DNA from: Viola odorata
Taxonomy: Eukaryota; Streptophyta; Magnoliopsida; Malpighiales; Violaceae
Assembly: GCA_963691705.1 (NCBI GenBank)
Contig: OY829542.1
Span: forward strand, 21,190,579-21,254,578
Length of the DNA: 64,000 bases
Direction: 5' to 3'
Positions 10,822 through 23,882 of this stretch are shown here, piece by piece. A program made the position numbers and the translations under genes. Every line of letters begins with the position of its first letter. Within the stretch, counting starts at the first letter, position 1. The notes under the pieces are model-generated. The model was not told the DNA's origin. It ran no database searches and saw only the letters and a list, made by a program, of their open reading frames with translations.

Positions 10822-13322
10822 CTATTTCGTGGGCTTATCCACTATAGCTGCTATCTCTATTAAAGAGCCCAATACTGCTTCCATTGACGGCCTATTCCTT
10901 GGTTCGTGCTCCAAACACGTTAATATAAGGTCCGCCGTTAAGATTGCCGCCATTACCGGATATTTCCCAGCAAGATTTGGATCTATGATTTTCACAAGTT
11001 TTTTCTTGTTCCGCAGTGATGGGCTGGCCCATAAAACTAAATTGTGCTGATAGCTGGGCCGAAGTGAGTCCAGAGCTTTCAGGCCCGTTAAGAGCTCGAG
11101 CAGCACAACTCCAAACCCATACACATCACTCTTCACGTACAAATGCCCTGTTATCAAAAGTTAGATGAGATGGAAATTGTCAATATTAATTGATCACATA
11201 CATTGATACATACACATGCGCGCACTAATTTTTTCAAACTTACATTTTAGCCCATGAAGCAGAATGATTTAAAATTTAGATTAACTCCTAATATTTATGA
11301 TAAAAAAATTAAAAAAAATAAGGATATTTCATTAACTTCAGTAATCTATATTATGTATTTTTTACATTAAAAAACTTTAAACAAAAATAAGTAAATAACA
11401 AAATTGTCTAGCTTCGCCATTGCACGCGCGCACATATGAGACAAGAGAATAGATTATTTACCTGTGTTAACGTATTCGGGAGCTGCATAACCATATGTGC
11501 CCATAATTCGGGTTGTCACGTGTGAATTGCCATTTATTGGCCCCAATTTTGCAAGTCCGAAGTCTGAAAGTTTTGCATTGTAGGACTGCAACAGAAAAAC
11601 CAAATCAATAAACAACCAATGAATTCGTAATTAGGTAATAGGACGATAAAAGAAGACAAAGTTTCTAGTTAAAATCCGCTAAATTTCTTATCTATCTATA
11701 AACAAACAAACAAAAGTAGTTGACAAGAGAAAAAAGATGCAAAATCGCACTAATGCGTAAAAATGTTCACTTTTGGAAATTGAATAGAAGAGATTTAATA
11801 AAGAAAAGCTTACCCCATCCAACAGAATGTTGGAGGTTTTGAAGTCACGATAGATGACACTTTTCTCAGAAGTGTGCAGGAAAGTAAGGCCTTTTGCAGC
11901 TCCAATTGCTATTTTAAGCCGAGTGTCCCATGGAAGTGGCTCTGCACCCTCTGCACACAAGAACATTCCACTGTGTAAGTAATTTAAACTGTTTGTTTTT
12001 AGATTTAAAAAAGAAAAGACGGTTTAATGATACTTACTTCTAAAAAGATGTTTTTCCAAGCTGCCCTTTTGCATGTATTCATACACCAATAGGTATTGGC
12101 TTTCTTCCCGGCAAAACCCCAAGAGCTTCACAAGGTTTGGATGTGAAAATTTTCCAAGAAATTTTACCTCAGCCTGCATCCACAGACATTTAAAGCGATT
12201 GGGATGTGAGCAATTACGTCAAATGACAACTTACAAGTCAAACATACAGCAACAGTCTCTTTTGGTAATCCAGCTAGCCTAACGGAATTCCTATTGGACG
12301 GAAGACTTTGATGACTGCCTTCTCCAAGTCTATACTTATCATTGTTTTATTAGTGATGAAAATACTAATAGAATATTACTCTAATTAGCTTCTTGCTTTG
12401 TAATTTAGAAATCATCAAAATTAATAAAATGAGTTATAGTAATTGAATACTATTTTATTAACTATTTAATTAGTTCTAATTAAATAGTTTTCTTTGCTCT
12501 GAAGCTTTCCAATTTTTTTGACAATTAAGAAGTCAAAGTGGTGACAAGATCACCAATTTAATATTAGTAGAATAATAACTAATCAAAGTGCACACGGCAT
12601 GTCATTCTTATAAGTCATAACGTATGAGTTATATTTTTACTATTAAAGTGATAATTAATAATATAACTATTTTTTTAAAAATAAAATAAATTAACTAATC
12701 AAAGTGAAATAATAATTACCTCCCACTCCTCGTGGCCTTGACTACTATCCGGGCTGGATTTTTTAACGGCGACGGGGATTCCAGTACCGACTTTGACTGG
12801 CAAAAGCGTAGTTTCATCAATCCAACCCTTGAAAACTCTCCCAAAACCACCTTCTCCGAGCACCGTATTCGGCTTGAAATTTCTGGTTGCACTCTTCAAT
12901 TCCGTAAGCGTGAACATCTTCAGGTTGGGTATGGGGGTCTCACCGTCGCCGCCGCCGCTGGGAATTGATCCATCTTCATTAAAAACCTTGTAGTCTGAGC
13001 CGTTCCGGTTGCTATTATTCCTTGATGTTTCTGCATATCATCAACACAAAAATGAATCGTCAAAATTGAAGCTACTCTCTGCAAACTTTGAACAAATCAG
13101 AGCGACTGAATCTCATGTCAGCAACCACATAATTAACCCGCTTTTGTGTCAGAGTGATTAGAATGGACAGAAGTTTTTTAGCAAATCAGAAAACAGCACA
13201 GGCTTGAATCTCAGTGGATCGCGTCGGTAAAGCTGAAAGAAGTGCCTACCTGGGGTGGAAGGTTTGGTGGTGATTGGGCTGGAGTTATGATTATTGACAG
13301 GAGTTCCCAGACAACTTCCCAT
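10822..13322 (-). CDS. receptor-like cytoplasmic kinase, subfamily VII (PBL type), 368 aa
   Basis: Ser/Thr protein kinase of the PBS1-like group, which relays signals from membrane receptors in immunity and growth. Six exons (minus strand): 13322-13250, 13030-12720, 12173-12038, 11950-11814, 11585-11462, 11147-10822. All introns are GT-AG and the joined frame is open (1107 nt). The N-terminus MGSCLG has Gly2 and Cys4, a myristoyl/palmitoyl membrane anchor. Kinase marks: [12 protein letters not shown] (P-loop), VAVKK (catalytic Lys), [11 protein letters not shown] (catalytic loop), SDFGLAK (DFG) and [10 protein letters not shown] in the activation segment. Length and intron layout are normal for the subfamily. 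The exact orthologue was not determined. Family members with a -YRDFK- loop and six exons include APK1/NAK-type PBLs. A second RLCK-VII gene lies 5 kb away on the same strand but is only distantly similar. Confidence 0.93.
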
Positions 13323-14054
13323 GTCGATCGATTCGATCGAAACAGTAGTACTTCTTCTTCTCGATCTTGACGATTAAAATCTTGTGAAATTCGTAATTTC
13401 AGTGGATACTAGCTAGCAATTCTTGTGTAATTTTCACGGAAATGCAGAGAGTAAGGAAGGGGTTAGGAAAGAGGGAGGGTAATGTAGTAGGGACTTGCTT
13501 GCTCTATCTACACGGACTTTTCCTTGTCCCTCTTTTTATCTTTTTCTTGTTCTTGTTTCTCCCGTTTCCAACAAACCCCTATTCCCCTACTCTTTTTATA
13601 ACCCACGTTTTCTTGCCTTATAATTCTTTTTTCTTGATCATAGCTTATGCCAAAATAAATTAAGAAACAAATTATAGTAATTGTTTTATTTGAGAGTGAT
13701 AGAAATTGTATTTAGATAATAAATAGAGAAAAAACATTCAGGTTAGTAAACACTTAACTCATTAACTTATATTCAGAAGCGAAATTAGGAAAGAAAGTTA
13801 GAAAGTTTGAGGTTGAAGTCATAAGCGAAATCAAACTAAATTTTGGAGAACCATATGATATTATATAAAAAAAATAGAATTATCTATGTCTTCATTTTTT
13901 TTAATTCTCTAATATAAAAATGGCATATATTTTGGAAACATTTTAGAAAATAATAAAAATTAATAAAATATATATTTATAGGAAGTTTTGATTTATTTGT
14001 CATTAATATTAGAAAGCTAACTTGACTTTTAAATTATTCCTGAAGTTCAACTAG
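13323..14054. promoter_or_regulatory. upstream region of the first RLCK gene
   Basis: On the minus strand the DNA just upstream of the ATG (13322) holds the presumed leader and promoter. The pyrimidine-rich patch at about 13500-13600 (plus strand) contains an incidental 73-codon frame that is not believed. Beyond 13700 the DNA is A/T-rich with no gene. Confidence 0.4.
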
Positions 14055-14275
14055 TTTTTGCGACCCGCGAGCACATGTAGATCAATTGGTAAAAAGTTGT
14101 TTTAGTTTAACTAGAGAACTCAGGTTCGAGCTCTGGGTATGTAGTTGTATTAAAATTTATGAGAGAGAAATTTACCACTCTTCGGAGTCTTACCCTGCTC
14201 AAATCTAGAGTAGTCGGTACCCAATATGGTGACCGGATTAATGAATAGTCTTGACAAAAAAAGAAAATAAAAAAA
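14055..14275 (+). mobile_element. tRNA-derived SINE
   Basis: A box-A-like stretch (TGTAGATCAATTGGTA, 14076-14091) is followed about 35 nt later by a near-consensus box B (GGTTCGAGCTC, 14123-14133). This is the internal RNA polymerase III promoter arrangement. A tRNA-unrelated body follows, ending in an A-rich tail (about 14255-14280). Total about 220 bp, typical of plant SINEs. It does not fold as a complete tRNA (no acceptor-stem pairing seen), so it is not called a tRNA gene. Confidence 0.7.
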
Positions 14276-15038
14276 TAAATTTTACATAAATAAAAGTATA
14301 ATTTATTACAAAATCTAAAGGTCTGAGGACTATGTTAGGAACTTTTAAACAATTAGAGGAGCAAAATATAGATTTTTTTGACAAATAAAATAGAATTGCT
14401 TGAAAATTTTAAAACTTTAGGGAGTGTATCGATATTTTGAAAAGTTACAAAAGTGAATTTACAACAATTAAGTTGATAGAGATTTAATAAATTAGTTTTT
14501 ACTTAAGAAGTCAAAGAATCTTTTTATGCCACATCACAAGAGTATAGTCAATGTGAAAGAAATACAAGGTAGACAATGGATCAATTAAAAAGAGGTGGCT
14601 CATTTAGTAATATTTTTAATCATAAGCATTGTTCTTGCTTATTGTGATATCATTAATTAAACCGTGGCTCCTTTCGTATGTCCGTTTCGTTATAACTATA
14701 TTGTGTGAAAACAATTACAATGACTATTTTTAATTAAATTATGTTCCTAGATAGACTTTGGTGTATCACAAGTCACAGCATATTCATAGACATTGTGTTT
14801 TGAAACGTTTTTATTTTTCTAAAATTTGCCTTTGGTTCTTGTCCAGTGCACATTTTCTGTTTTTGGTTTATAATATATTCTCATTTTATCAGGAAAAATA
14901 AACTAATTTTTTTATAATTATTTGTATTTAATTTTTTTAATTTTTTTTAACAAAAAAGTGGTTTATGTCATCTTTTATTTCTAATCTTCTAATGGAGTAG
15001 CATTGATCAATGTTTTGAATCCCAATGCTTAAAAAATA

Positions 15039-15257
15039 CTCCCTCAGGTCTCCAAAATATGTCGTTTTAGCATTTGTTTTTACTGTTTCGGAACGTATGT
15101 TAAGACGGCCGGAACAGTCACTATTTGAGACAATTTTGCCCCGAAAAAAAGTACGGATTTTTTTGGGGTCAAATAGTGCCTCATCCGGCCTCCTCGATAT
15201 GCGTTTCCTACTGAATATTGGGATGCGAGGAAGACATTTATTGGAGACCAGAGGGAG
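15039..15257. mobile_element. Stowaway-type MITE (copy 1)
   Basis: 219 bp flanked by TA dinucleotides (15037-15038 and 15258-15259). It has inverted ends CTCCCTC(A)GGTCTCC and, on the other side, GGAGACCAGAGGGAG. Inner blocks (TGTTTCGGAACGTA, GACGGCCGGAACAGTCAC, CCCCGAA) recur in reverse at 22437-22696. TA target duplications and CTCCCTC ends define the Tc1/mariner-derived Stowaway group. It is non-coding. Confidence 0.85.
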
Positions 15258-15407
15258 TATATTATAAGTGTTGAATACCTGTAAATTTATATATAATTAT
15301 ACATATAAATATATAATATTTTGACTGAGATCGATATATGTCGTACTAATAGGAAAATCGAAATACTCATATATTATTAAGTTGGGGGTATTTGTTTATG
15401 GTAAATA

Positions 15408-15508
15408 CTCCCTCTAGACACTTTTAATTGTCTTTCTGAAACAGTAACTTTCAGTTAAATAAAGTGTATTGTAACTTTCAGTAGAAAAATAACAATTATT
15501 CGTGGGAG
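15408..15508. mobile_element. probable small Stowaway-like MITE
   Basis: About 101 bp flanked by TA, with ends CTCCCTCTAGACA and, on the other side, CGTGGGAG. The inner arms share AATTGT/ACAATT. The ends are only partly complementary, so the call is tentative. Confidence 0.4.
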
Positions 15509-18500
15509 TATGATATAGTGTGAAGTAAGGAGGTACCAAGTCAACAGCTCCGCGTGGCGGACTTCTGTTGGCATTTAGGGAGTGGTACATAATACATTGC
15601 ACATTAGTGCTTGCTGTGTGAAGACAAATTCAACCTTCTAGAATGCAACCACTATTACGGCTACATCTTATAACAGTAACGTTTATTAAACAGCTGGATC
15701 TTGCGTTGCCAAATTCTTTTTAAAGTCTAAAAGAGATCCGACCCGAGACCTAGACTATCCACCCGTTTTGCCACACTAACTAAGAAATTGTGAAAGGTGT
15801 CTCTAAACTTTGCAAGTGTACCAAGTTAATTCTGGGGGAGAAAATCACATACCTCCGTAAATTTCGCAAGCTCTTTTTCCCCATGTAGAAATGACTTTCA
15901 TTGTCAAAAAAAAAAAAATTTATCATTATTATTAAAGGAAGAAATGTCATTCATCACTCTACCATTAATGGAACCCATAACATACCTAAAAAGAGAACAT
16001 GATTAATTAATGATTTAGTGACTCATTTAACCCTTGTAATCAAAATCATATTCATTTGACGTTTGTACTGATCATTTGGTTTGCATTTAACCCTTATGAA
16101 CTGAGTCACTAGTTAATTTAGATGACGTGACTGTTTTTATAATTTTTACACTGATGTACCATGTCATAAAATATTTTAAAAATATAAAAAATAAATAATA
16201 TTTAAATTTAAAAAAAAATCAAAAATAAAAAAATTATAAAAAGGGAATAAAAATTTCAAATCATACAAAATTATTAAAATAAAAGAATAAATATTATTTT
16301 TTTAATTAGTCGAATCAGGTTAATGGATATGTGTATACCTTTTACTCAAATCATGTTACGAAATCGTTGGATTAAAAAAATCAAAATTGAGTAAAATAAC
16401 GAATTTTATTTTAACTTGAGAGAAGCTGCTCACTTTCTATATATATATATATTTATGATTTTTAAACCTTTATTCTTTTTTATATACTTGTTTTCCTAAT
16501 TCATTAAAAAATATTTGATTTTTTTTCTAAAATATAGTTTTTATTACTTGGATGAATTTTTGCTATTAATTCTACATAAAAACTGGTAGCTTATGTGAGA
16601 CCATATCAATGTTAACGTGATTCAGTGTATCAATCTCAATATTTAAATTGGTTAATTGAATTAGGGATGTTCGTCTGCCTAAGTAAGTCACCCAACTCTC
16701 TCTCCGCTCGACTAATCTGAATTTGAACCAGACAGTACTTCAAATGGCAAAAAATTAACTCTTTTTTATAAATTTTAACACGATTATATATTCGAGAATT
16801 CAAATCTAATTTTTTAATTAAGTTAGAACAACTCTTTATTAATTAATCTACGTATTAATTAATGATAAAGTTGAAGGAAAAAGAGAGCATCATGGTCTTT
16901 CGTAGGATGAGGTTGGAAAAGGATGAAGTTATATTCAATGGCTACAAGGTTTGTTGACTATTACATCAAAGAAACAGTAGTTTAATTTAAATAACACAAA
17001 ACACCATCTATGAATTTTTTTATAGTTCAAATAGATAAAAGTAAGTACATATATATAAGCCTTAAAAGTGTGTATATTTATAATACCTAAACACCATCTA
17101 CGAAGGATATAGATACTGACCCGAAAATTAACATTATAATACGAGAAAATTATAAATTACAGTACAAGAACAAGACATTTATATATAATTTATAAAAAAA
17201 AATTATAAATTATATGTATAAATATAAAATTATTAGAATATGGAAGAAAATTAGCAATTTATTATTAATAACATTCACATCAATAAAAAAAACACTATAT
17301 ATCTATTTGATATAATTAATTATTGAAAATTATGACAAAATAAAGTAGACATGGGAAATAGTAAATCTAATACATTGTATCGATGTTCGTCGTTCGTGTG
17401 TCGATGTTGAAAATAAATCCTACACGCGATACCAGAAAAAAAAAATGTCCGCGCTTGTTAGAACATCATACAAAACCACTGGCGTGGTCGTTCTTCCTTC
17501 TCCTTCGTGAGTTCATTGTAAATTATAGATGTTTAAAATTAACTTTGAAAACTTCAATGGATAGAAATTCTGAACATAATCCTAGTCTTTTAGATGGATC
17601 GGCAGGTCAGTAAGTCGGTGGTCAACTCTAATTTTATAATCTCATAAGAACTAAAATATCATTTTTTGATCTCTTACCTTTTTACCCTTTTATTAAGAGA
17701 CTAATATCATTTATGCATAATCAAAATTTTTAAATAGTGACTTTTCCAATATAATTTTTCCAATGTAATAGTGTCACTCGACCTGCTCGGCTGTCTCTCT
17801 GTACTCGGACATGACCATGTTCCAGATTCTTTAAAACCCACATGCAGCCTACATCATTTAAACCCTTTACTAATTAAAATCATGGATAATACTGACATCT
17901 AACGAGATCGAATTACTATGTAAACGATTCAAAACAACCCGTCAACCTTAGAGAAAAGCTATGCGAACGACCGAAGAATGCAACGAATAGGATATGGTAA
18001 ATGCCCATAACAATGCTCCAAGCTAAGCATACTCCACTATCGAACCAAGCAAAAGAACAGACTTCTACAAGAAAACAGTAATCGAAACATTTCGATCAAG
18101 ACTCTTGCCTAGATCAGAATCATGAACAGCTCATGCAATCACACAACTTGCAACGATTATGAACAAGAGACTTTTAATCCAAACCCGCTGTATAAACAAA
18201 TGTACATATATTAATTTACTGTGGATAAGAAAATATTACATGGTATGTGATTTTGCAGGTTTCTCCTCTAAAGTTTCTCAAGATAACTGCAAGCACAAAA
18301 GGAGGAGAGACTCGAGTTACAGCTAAACTGCAGCAGACCGAACTATCTTAAAAGACAGCTAACAACATCTTTCCCTCTTCCCATAAAACTGGATTCCGTC
18401 AACCGATGGGGTGACAACAGGAATCAATATATGGTGGTTTGGTTCCGAACAGATTTAGAGGAGAGGGATGTGCACAGAATGATTCCTTTTAAATAACTTG

Positions 18501-18640
18501 CACGATGTATCACACAATCTCATCGAAGAAAAAAGAAACCACTGAAAGTATATAACTTTAGACTCTTCTACAATTAAAAATAACCAAGACTTTAGTGCAA
18601 TGGGAGTTTGTAACTTACTGTGATCAAATGACTTTTGGCT
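15509..18640. other. 3.1 kb of A/T-rich intergenic DNA
   Basis: No gene, RNA or clear transposon end was recognised. Short runs such as (TA)n at about 16440 and many A/T tracts are present. Between 17940 and 18650 the base composition becomes more balanced, probably the 3' UTR and downstream DNA of the kinase gene ending at 18660. Confidence 0.4.
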
Positions 18641-18659
18641 GCTTCTGACTCACAAACAT

Positions 18660-20962
18660 TTAACCAGATATCCTACTCCTAGACAACTTTTTTAGCGAGT
18701 CATCCCCGTTAGCTGGAAAGGATTGTGATGGATTGACGCTTCTCACCAAACCACTATTGGATTCAGAACTATGACCATGTTGTGAAGCCAAGTATTCAAG
18801 GGCAACAACTATATCACCAATGAGGGGGCGGAAATTTGCCTCCTCGTTAAGACACATAGCAGTAATAGCAATTGCATAGTTCAAGCAACGCCGAGGGTAG
18901 CGCCCTTGCAACAGCGGATCAACCAATACCCAGAATTTCTTCTGGTCCTTCAAATATGGACGCGCCTACAACAAAATTACAGGAAAGTATGTATTCAGCT
19001 ACAGTGCCAAGCAGATTAGATCATACCAAGAAATACTTTTCTACCTACAAGAACTTACCAACCTTGAGCAAAAAATAATGATAATAAAGAAATGATTAAC
19101 TCACCCATGCAACTAGGTTCTGCTCTCCTGGCTTCTTAGAGCGGTCAATTGCCTTTCGTCCAGTGATCAGTTCCAACATAACGACACCAAAGCAATAGAT
19201 ATCAGATTTAAGAGTCAATTTGCCACTCATGGCATACTCTGGAGCACAGTATCCATATGTTCCCATAACTCTGGTTGAAACATGTGTCTTGTCACCAACA
19301 GGCCCCAATTTCGCTAGTCCGAAATCTGACAGTTTTGGACTGAAGTCACTGTCCAGCAATATGTTTGCAGATTTCAAGTCTCGATAAATAACAGGTGGAT
19401 TTGCTTTGCAATGAAGGTACTCAAGGCCGCGGGCGGCGCCAATAGCAATCTTCATCCTGGTGTTCCAACTCAAAGGTTCTTGATCGGGTTCCAGATCTGA
19501 AAACAAAAGCATATCATGACTTGTACATTCTAAAACTTTGCAATGTACCTTCACTCAGAATTCAGGACTGATACACTACTATGTCAAGAAAGAACAATTG
19601 TTTCTTAAAACAGAATTCAGGACTGATACAAACAGAGAAACGATGCGTAACAAGCACTAGGGAGATGACAGAACTGACCATGAAAAGGAGGAAAGTACTG
19701 GGAAAAGAACCTCCACCACAGTACAGTTACCTCATCACAACTCGAAGAACAGAACAGCATAAACCAAAGCTACTAACGGTTATGGACCAGAAATAAAACT
19801 AACATGTCAATCCAGTTTTCTTCATATTTTTTCTTGTGAGAAGAAAAAGACTGTCATATTTTTATATACATCACATAATTATCAAAAAATCGATAAGTAA
19901 GATGTGCCATAGAATAAATATAGGTGAGATCAGCCAGAAGCAGGGACTATCAAACAAGACACCTCTCAAATCCTCCGCACTGACCACTTAATTTACACAC
20001 TTTTCATTCACAAAAAGAACCGATAAGACTGACAAAAGGCATACTAAAACAATGGCTAATGAAATATTTCAAAAGGAAGTTTCAGCACTAAGAAAACGAT
20101 AAGAAAAGTTGTATGAAGTCGATGCAAGTTTGCGTTTGGAGCTTAAGAAATTACCAAAAAGATGATCTTCCAAGCTGCCCATCGGCATGTACTCATAAAC
20201 CAATAGTCTCTGATCCCCCGCAGTGCAGTAACCGATCAAGGTGACAAGATTGGAGTGGTGCAACAAGCTCAACATAAGAACCTCGACAATGAATTCTTGA
20301 AACCCTTGGAGACCGTCATGATTAAGTTGTTTCACCGCAACAATCTGGCAAAAAAAAATTGAAATTTATAATACTGAACCACATCACATAAGTAATAACT
20401 AGATCAAGAACCACATTGTATTTAATAAACAACAAAATCACAACCAGGAATCCAAAGAGAAAAAGGAAAACTCACCTCCCCTGACTCTAACCGGCCTTTA
20501 TAAACCCTACCAAAACCTCCTTCCCCAATCAAATTAACCTCCCTAAAATTGCTGCATGCCGTCGCGAGCTCACGAAATGTGAAGCTACGCGCTGCATTGC
20601 CCTTTTTGCTTCCATCTTCACTTCCTGCCCCCATTCCAGAGTCATTATAAAGATAAAAAAAAAATCCACAACTTTTTAAAAGAAAAAATTAAAGATTCAA
20701 AATCAATAGATAACTAAAAACTTACCATCCACAGTCAACCTCCCCCTCCCTAAAAATTTCCAGAAAACCGAATTATTTCAACAAAATAATAATGACATGA
20801 TTAAAGAATATAAATAATAATAATAATAATGATAAAAAAGAGCAGGGAAAAGAAGAACTAACCAGAGGAATCAGAGGAATGGCGAGAGGTAGATCGAGGT
20901 GGGTTTTCGATATCAATCTTAGTATCTCTCCGTTTCGACTTTATGCAAGAGAAGCAGCTCAT
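18660..20962 (-). CDS. receptor-like cytoplasmic kinase, subfamily VII (PBL21/22-like), 386 aa
   Basis: Ser/Thr kinase of the PBS1-like group. Six exons (minus strand): 20962-20863, 20749-20726 (a 24-nt micro-exon), 20624-20476, 20344-20155, 19496-19105, 18965-18660. All introns are GT-AG and the total is 1161 nt, open. The N-terminus [12 protein letters not shown] has paired Cys residues for palmitoylation and no Gly2, as in the PBL21/PBL22 group as I recall it. Kinase marks: [18 protein letters not shown] (catalytic Lys), [12 protein letters not shown] (catalytic loop), SDFGLAK and [10 protein letters not shown]. The C-terminal tail (EYLASQHG... to SRSRISG) is Ser-rich. The micro-exon is inferred from splice sites and phase. 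Skipping it would also keep the frame, so isoforms without GRGRLTVD are possible. A GA-repeat tract lies about 400-500 nt upstream of the ATG. Confidence 0.92.
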
Positions 20963-21360
20963 CTCTTCTTATTCTTCTTCTTCTTCGCCCAAACGATTAG
21001 TATAAATTAAATATTGATTTGTTTATTTGTTTGTTTATTTAATTGTTTACAAATTGATGATTAATTATAAAATCAAATTCAAGAACAAAACATAACACCA
21101 ATTCATAAAAGATAAAAAATAAAAACAAGACCAAAGAATGAATTAAATAAACAAATAAATAAACAGAAATCAAGCACGCATCAGGTAAGAGGGCTTCCTC
21201 ATGTTCCCTCCTGTCGAAGCAGGAGAGAGCACCACAACACACAGAAAAAAATGACGAAACCCTATGAACAAAACCAACTCCAATGCCGAACAAAATTAAA
21301 TAATAAATAATAAATTAAATTATTATTATTTACAAGAAGTACAGTAATTTTGTTGGGATT

Positions 21361-21410
21361 GGAGAAGGAGAGAGAGGGAGAGGGAGAGGGAGGTTAAAAG
21401 AGGAAGAAGA

Positions 21411-21447
<37 letters not shown>

Positions 21448-21470
21448 CAAGGAGCGAGAGAGAGGGTGAA
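21361..21470. repeat. GA/AG microsatellite in the kinase upstream region
   Basis: A purine-only tract with an uninterrupted (GA)n core at about 21415-21443 and imperfect GAGAGGG/GAAGAA units around it. On the minus strand it is a (CT)n tract upstream of the second RLCK gene. Such CT/GA tracts are common in plant 5' UTRs and promoters. Confidence 0.8.
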
Positions 21471-22436
21471 AAATGAAATGGAAAAAGACAAGGATTAAAA
21501 TAAAATGAACTGATTAATCGGCATATTTAACGCCACCAAGCAACTGCAGCTGCAAATTGTCTGTTTTTCGGTTCTGTTAATGCAAATGTACCCCCTAGTT
21601 AATTTATGTTCTTGCATTGAAATTGTATTTTCTTTTCTTTTCTTTATTTTAATTTTATACAACATCTATAATTGGTTGAAACAATTTTTGATAAGTTTCG
21701 TTGTCAATATTTTCGATTATAAGTTTACAGTATTACACGAAATGATAAGAATTAAATGATGCGTTTAATAATTTGTAAATTAAATTAGATGAGGCGGGAA
21801 TTTACTTTTTAGATATGACTAAAACTAAAAGTAATGTGATTGGTTGAAAACCATTTTCAATAGATTTAGCATTACTTACTTAATTTATTTTAGATTAGGT
21901 ATCATTCAGCCGCAATTTTGAGTCGTAAAATAAGTATAATTTATAAAATTTAGGAAATAATAGAGTTGTGACATTAATGTTTGTACATGAATGATTGTAG
22001 TGCCACCCGGTCGCTCTCCATCCTCCCCACACCACTGATTTTCTCTCTTTTTAAAAAATTATTATGTAAAAATGATAACAAAAATCAAATAAATAAATAA
22101 AAACTGCTTTTGTCCTCTTTTTCAGTCTTGGACTCACATCACATGCCACATGCATTTATTTATACGTTACGTTTTTCGGTGGAGGTAGGGGGTGGCAATT
22201 ACCATTTTGACCCTGACGCTTCAGTTTATCCACTTCTTTGTCACTGATAAATGATGATGTAATATCTTTTTACTGATTCTTATCCACTGCACACTGTACA
22301 GTGTAGCACAGCAAACAAAGAGGACAGCTGACTCTAAAACAAAAAAGACAAAAACAAAAAACTTTCTTTCTTACCTCATGCGACTTTTCAGTTTTGATCC
22401 CGCGCTACCGGCAACAAAACGTAAGTTACAATGTTA
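21471..22436. other. intergenic DNA
   Basis: No gene is seen. It is A/T-rich with some balanced patches. The plus-strand frame at 22378-22614 belongs mostly to the MITE that follows and is not believed. Confidence 0.4.
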
Positions 22437-22696
22437 CTCCGTCCTTCCCCAATTAAATGTCTTTCTCAGATCCCAATATTCAGTAGGAAACGCATATCGA
22501 GAAGGCCGGATGAGCCACTATTTGACCCCAAAAAATTCCGTACTTTTTTTCGAACGTACGTTAATCCTTAACGTACTTCCGAGAAAAAATTCGGGGCAAA
22601 ATTATCTCAAATAGTGACTGTTCCGGCCGTCTTAAGGTACGTTCCGAAACAGTAAAAGCAAAAGCTAAAACGACGTTTAATTGGGGAAGGAGGGAG
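22437..22696. mobile_element. Stowaway-type MITE (copy 2, inverted relative to copy 1)
   Basis: 260 bp flanked by TA (22435-22436 and 22697-22698). The ends are CTCCGTCCTTCCCCAATTAAA and its inverse TTTAATTGGGGAAGGAGGGAG, a near-perfect inverted repeat. Internal blocks match the 15.0-kb copy in reverse (for example GGTACGTTCCGAAACAGT). It has an extra 40 bp relative to copy 1, around CGAACGTACGTTAATCC. Confidence 0.88.
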
Positions 22697-23084
22697 TAGT
22701 ATTTTTTAAAAAATGAAAGTGGAACTCGAACATAAATCTATGCCGATAATTTAATAAATTAGTATATGTACGTACATGTACTTACATTGACAGTTACGTG
22801 TACTAACCGAATGAAATAATATTTTGATCCTAGGTTTATTAGGAGTATATATGTTTTTGTTTTCATATTAAAAAATATTACTATATTTATAAAACTCGAA
22901 CCTACAATGTATGTCACCTTAAATGATCAATTTAGTCTTCATATTTATAAAAAAAATCGATTAAATTTTTTAATAATTAATTTAATTCTCGTATTTGTAA
23001 AAAAAGTTCCATAAAACTTGGGTCCTTCTAAAATTATTTTGATTACTAGTTTAGTGAATTTAAAAAAAAAAATGTGTTAATTAT

Positions 23085-23768
23085 TGATAACAAATCTTGA
23101 CTACCCCAAGACTAGGGGGGCCACCTTTTTGAGCCATGTCATAGCTTGAAGACCATTTAACCAAGGCAATCCCGTCGGCACTCTCTGAGGCCTTCTCCCA
23201 GGCCAGCCGACGGCCATCCGACGGGCCTTCTACTGAGCCAGCCGACGGCCCTCTCTGAGGACTTCTCCCAGGCCAACCGACGGGCCCTCTCCATCAGACC
23301 ACATACTATTTCCCGACGGCTCCTTCCGACAAAGGCATATAAAGGGGAATATTAACAGCTCACCACTGGCCCACCTAAAGGCATCACTAAACACACATTC
23401 CAATCCCATTACAGAAAGTGTACTCATCTTTAGTGAACAACATTATTACGCTCCCACGCGTGGAGCACAAGGATAATGATGAAGGGCCTCACCTTTTCGC
23501 TATAAAAGGGGCCAAGAGTTACAAGAAGAAGGGGGGGAAGATTGAGAGAAACACAATGAGATAGAGAGGGTGAACCACGGCATGATGCTGGTAACCTCTC
23601 AAAACCAATAAATGAGATTATCCTTTGATTATCGATTTACTGACTTGATCGTCGGAGGTTCGACGCCGGGGTACCCCCGGCGCTTTGCAGGCACACGGTC
23701 GCCAGCCAGGTCATCATGGTCAGCGGAGTCAACACAGAAAACTCCTACCCCCAGTTAGAAGATTATCA
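23085..23768 (+). repeat. 5' LTR
   Basis: 684 bp, TG...CA. A TATA box (TATAAAAGG, near 23501) marks the U3/R side. Near the 3' end is a U5-like block with GACTTGATCGTCGGAGG and CGGCGCTTTGCAGG. The same kind of block appears in reverse in the LTRs at 55.9 and 59.3 kb. Six CCGACGG heptamers (either strand) lie within 23172-23319. Confidence 0.96.
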
Positions 23769-23771
23769 TTT

Positions 23772-23789
23772 TGGTGCTTTCATTGAGAG
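23772..23789 (+). promoter_or_regulatory. candidate primer-binding site
   Basis: Three bases after the 5' LTR the sequence reads TGGTGCTTTCATTGAGAG. A TGG start fits pairing with a tRNA 3' CCA end. I could not match it to a specific tRNA from memory. Confidence 0.5.
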
Positions 23790-23882
23790 CTTTCTGGGTG
23801 AATAAGTGAGTTTCTTTGTTCCCAGAGACTCTCCTCAAATTCATTTTCTAGCTTAAACACTTGTCTTTTCGCAACAATTACC

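Noticed and set aside
14076..14133. tRNA gene
   Set aside because: Boxes A and B are present but no acceptor or anticodon stem could be paired; better explained as a SINE.
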